Shown: positions 5,954-7,900 of the stretch, piece by piece
How positions within the stretch are numbered: the stretch's first letter is position 1
How the letters are laid out: each line of letters opens with the position of its first letter
Assembly: GCA_038320555.1 (NCBI GenBank)
Contig: JBBQEJ010000213.1
Span: forward strand, 1 to 7,900
Direction: 5' to 3'
Length of the DNA stretch: 7,900 nucleotides
Source of the DNA: JALZOC01 sp038320555
Lineage (GTDB): Bacteria; Acidobacteriota; Vicinamibacteria; Vicinamibacterales; 2-12-FULL-66-21
The notes under the pieces: generated by a model
What the model saw: only the letters and a program-made list of their open reading frames with translations
Databases searched by the model: none
Told to the model about the DNA's origin: nothing
Position numbers and translations under genes: made by a program

Positions 5954-7318
5954 ATGACGACCGCCCACGTCGTGCCGAGTACCGCAACGACACACGAACT
6001 CAGACACATCCCCAGGCGCGCGGTGGTGAGCTGGGTGCTCTACGATCTCGCGAATACGATTTTTTCCATGGGGGTCGTGTCGGCCTACTTTTCGACGTGG
6101 GTGCGCGATCAGGTCGGCCCGACACGCGCGGACTCCGTGTACGGGGTGATCACCGCGATCTCGATGGGCCTCATCTTCATCGCGTCGCCGGTCCTCGGGG
6201 CGATGACGGACCGCGCCAGCCGCCGGATGCCGTTTCTCGTGGTCAGCACGTTGATCTGCGTCTTCTTCACAATGCTGCTCGCACGCGGCGGCTTCTATTT
6301 CACCGCGATTTGTTTCGTGATTGCGAACGTGGCCTACCAGGCGGGGCTGCAGTTTTACGACGCGATGCTGCCAGAGGTCAGCCACGAAGGGAACCGCGGC
6401 AAGATCAGCGGCATCGGCGTCGGGGTTGGATACCTCGGCTCCTATATCGCGATCGGGCTCGGCATGGACGCCGTGTTCGGATCCGACGACAAGCCGTTTC
6501 TCTTCACGATGATCGCGCTCTTCTTCATGTTGTTCGCGCTGCCGTGCTTCCTGTTCGTGAAAGAGCGCGGCAACCCCAACCCGCGCGAGGTCTTCAGCCT
6601 CAGGATGCTGCGCGAGTCCACGAGCGAGACCGTGCGGACGATCCGATCGGGACGGGAATATCCCGGGCTGGTCCGGTTCCTCGTCGGACGGATCTTCTAC
6701 ACGGATCCGATCAACACCGTCATCGCGATCATGATGCTCTACACCATCAATGTCGCGGAGCACACAGGGCTGACGCACGACCAGGGAGAAGAGACGGGCA
6801 AGCTCATCATGATGACGGCGATCACCTTTGCAGTGGTCGGCGGTTTCGTGTGGGGATGGCTCGTCGACCGAATCGGCCCCAAGCGTACGCTGAACTACGT
6901 CCTCTATCTCTGGACCGGCGTCTTCCTTCTCGCGGCCGCCGTGGGGATGTTCGGGCTGCCGCTCGTCACGCTCTATGTGGTCGCCTGCGCGGCTGGCGTC
7001 GGGCTCGGTGGAATCTGGGCTGCCGATCGGCCTTACATGCTCCGGCTGACACCGCCCTCACGCATCGGCGAGTTCTACGGCCTGTACGGCATGGTGGGCC
7101 GATTCTCCGCGATCACGGGGCCGCTCATCTGGGCTATCGTCACCCGGTTGACGATCGGCATGTTCGGGTTGCCGCCGCACGTCGGCCAGGGCATCGGCGT
7201 ACTCGTGCTGCTCCTCCTGATCGTCGTGAGCTACGTGATTCTGCAGCCTGTCAGCGACGCGCCACGCAACTGGTCTACACCACCAGCGTCGCCGGCATCC
7301 ACCCCCGCACGGAGTTAA
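5954..7318 (+). CDS. MFS transporter, UMF1/Atg22-like family
   Basis: This 454-aa protein has about twelve hydrophobic segments and several marks of the UMF1 (Atg22-like) branch of the major facilitator superfamily. These are SWVLYDLANTIFS at 26-38 in TM1, the loop 2-3 motif GAMTDRASRRMPF (82-94), and YDAMLPEVSHEGNRGKISGI (135-154) leading into GVGVGYLGSY. A second Asp/Arg loop is WGWLVDRIGPKRT (300-312), and DRPYMLRLTPPSRIGEFYGL (358-377) matches the family's eFFGLy region. Yeast Atg22 exports amino acids from the vacuole; bacterial UMF1 substrates are mostly unknown, so none is assigned. The start is ATG 5954, 38 nt after the permease stop, so co-transcription with it is possible. Only a weak AGG (5941-5943) stands before it. 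The last 15 or so residues are a Pro/Ser/Thr/Ala-rich tail, and their codons overlap the oppositely transcribed lyase gene by 44 bp. Confidence 0.9.
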   Translation: MTTAHVVPSTATTHELRHIPRRAVVSWVLYDLANTIFSMGVVSAYFSTWVRDQVGPTRADSVYGVITAISMGLIFIASPVLGAMTDRASRRMPFLVVSTLICVFFTMLLARGGFYFTAICFVIANVAYQAGLQFYDAMLPEVSHEGNRGKISGIGVGVGYLGSYIAIGLGMDAVFGSDDKPFLFTMIALFFMLFALPCFLFVKERGNPNPREVFSLRMLRESTSETVRTIRSGREYPGLVRFLVGRIFYTDPINTVIAIMMLYTINVAEHTGLTHDQGEETGKLIMMTAITFAVVGGFVWGWLVDRIGPKRTLNYVLYLWTGVFLLAAAVGMFGLPLVTLYVVACAAGVGLGGIWAADRPYMLRLTPPSRIGEFYGLYGMVGRFSAITGPLIWAIVTRLTIGMFGLPPHVGQGIGVLVLLLLIVVSYVILQPVSDAPRNWSTPPASPASTPARS

Positions 7319-7900
7319 TCAACCACAAGCTGGTGGCGCCCGCGAGGTCGTCCACACGCAGCCGCCGTTCGCGGATCGCACCCGTGCTCAGAAGCTCTGC
7401 GCGCAGCGTGCCGCCGAGGAGGCCGCACTCGATCGGCGGCGTGAGTTTCTCTCCGCCGATTTCCACGACCACGTTCGCCTCGGTGGCCTCGGTGAGTTCT
7501 CCTGACGGATTCCAGAGCAGCACCGCTTCGGCTTCGGGACGTGACGCCCGCGCTCGCTCATACACGTCCCGCACGGTCGTCTTGTGGTACAGGAAGACGC
7601 TCGCCGGGTGGATCGCATCAGCCGCGAGGGCCACGCGGAGCGGACGGGCGGGAGGCGCCCAAAGGTCCGCCCCTTCACAGACAATCGCGCCGTCGCGGCT
7701 GAGCAACACGCGAAGCCTTGCGGATCCGGCCAGATCCGCGACCGCAATCTCCAGCAAGGCGCGCAGTTCCGTCACGTCGCACGAGAACCCGAAGCACTCC
7801 GCAGATTCCTGCAGCCGGGTCAGGTGCCGCTCGAGAAGAGTAAATCCGGCGTCAGGCGCCCATCCTATCGTCTCGAGCAGCTGAAAATCGGGATGCGGTC
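7275..7900 (-). CDS. pabC: Class IV aminotransferase, aminodeoxychorismate lyase (PabC) domain, probably C-terminal half of a PabB-PabC fusion; 5' end outside window
   Basis: The visible 207 residues are the C-terminal part of a PLP-dependent fold-type IV enzyme. They open with FQLLETIGWAPDAGFTLLER and HLTRLQESAECFGF, the usual N-terminal block. The catalytic-lysine motif FLYHKTTVRDVYERA follows, with Lys at visible residue 106. Then come LLWNPSGELTEATEANVVVE (Glu and Asn next to PLP), LTPPIECGLLGGTLR and INSVRGWMPATL, the standard C-terminal end. PabC converts 4-amino-4-deoxychorismate to p-aminobenzoate plus pyruvate for folate synthesis. The frame continues without a stop to the window edge. 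The FxLLET entry without a start codon in front is typical of proteins where PabB (aminodeoxychorismate synthase component I) is fused ahead; that part would lie beyond 7900. A D-amino acid or branched-chain aminotransferase is less likely given SVRGW at the C-terminus. The TAG stop at 7277-7275 lies inside the MFS gene, convergent with it. Confidence 0.85.
   Translation of the reverse strand, partial: PHPDFQLLETIGWAPDAGFTLLERHLTRLQESAECFGFSCDVTELRALLEIAVADLAGSARLRVLLSRDGAIVCEGADLWAPPARPLRVALAADAIHPASVFLYHKTTVRDVYERARASRPEAEAVLLWNPSGELTEATEANVVVEIGGEKLTPPIECGLLGGTLRAELLSTGAIRERRLRVDDLAGATSLWLINSVRGWMPATLVV

Noticed and set aside
5197..7884. 895-aa plus-strand open frame running across the permease, transporter and lyase genes
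   Set aside because: It crosses three well-supported genes on two strands, and its product is Arg/Ser/Pro-rich with no domain; it results from a lack of stop codons in GC-rich DNA.

Overview
The window reads as high-GC chromosomal DNA from a soil-type bacterium, most likely an Acidobacteriota member. The main clue is a complete ADOP-type permease (acidobacterial duplicated orphan permease: MacB/FtsX architecture, no ATPase). A small coiled-coil protein of a kind I associate with this phylum and a GC-rich palindromic intergenic repeat agree with this. The taxonomy is inferred from gene content; there is no rRNA or other phylogenetic marker gene here.

Layout. Bases 1-106 (minus) hold the N-terminus of a response-regulator receiver domain running off the left edge. 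Bases 172-376 (minus) hold the decayed remains of a LysM-domain gene. Bases 377-2656 (minus) encode a 759-aa polytopic membrane protein of the GT-C glycosyltransferase type with a C-terminal discoidin (F5/8 type C) domain. Bases 2657-3058 are a divergent intergenic region with an imperfect palindromic repeat at about 2857-2979. On the plus strand follow a 98-aa coiled-coil protein (3059-3355), an 819-aa ADOP permease (3456-5915) and a 454-aa UMF1/Atg22-type MFS transporter (5954-7318). The right end (7275 to beyond 7900, minus) is the C-terminal 207 residues of an aminodeoxychorismate lyase-type class IV aminotransferase, probably the PabC half of a PabB-PabC fusion. Its 3' end overlaps the MFS gene tail-to-tail by 44 bp.

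The three plus-strand genes could be co-transcribed (gaps of 100 and 38 nt), but they do not form an obvious pathway. The window looks like ordinary Acidobacteriota chromosome with envelope/export functions and one folate-pathway gene. I found no CRISPR array, RNA gene, insertion sequence, toxin-antitoxin pair or defence system, and no convincing undescribed system. The most informative non-routine items are the LysM gene remnant, the palindromic repeat, the GT-C/discoidin fusion and the convergent gene overlap.
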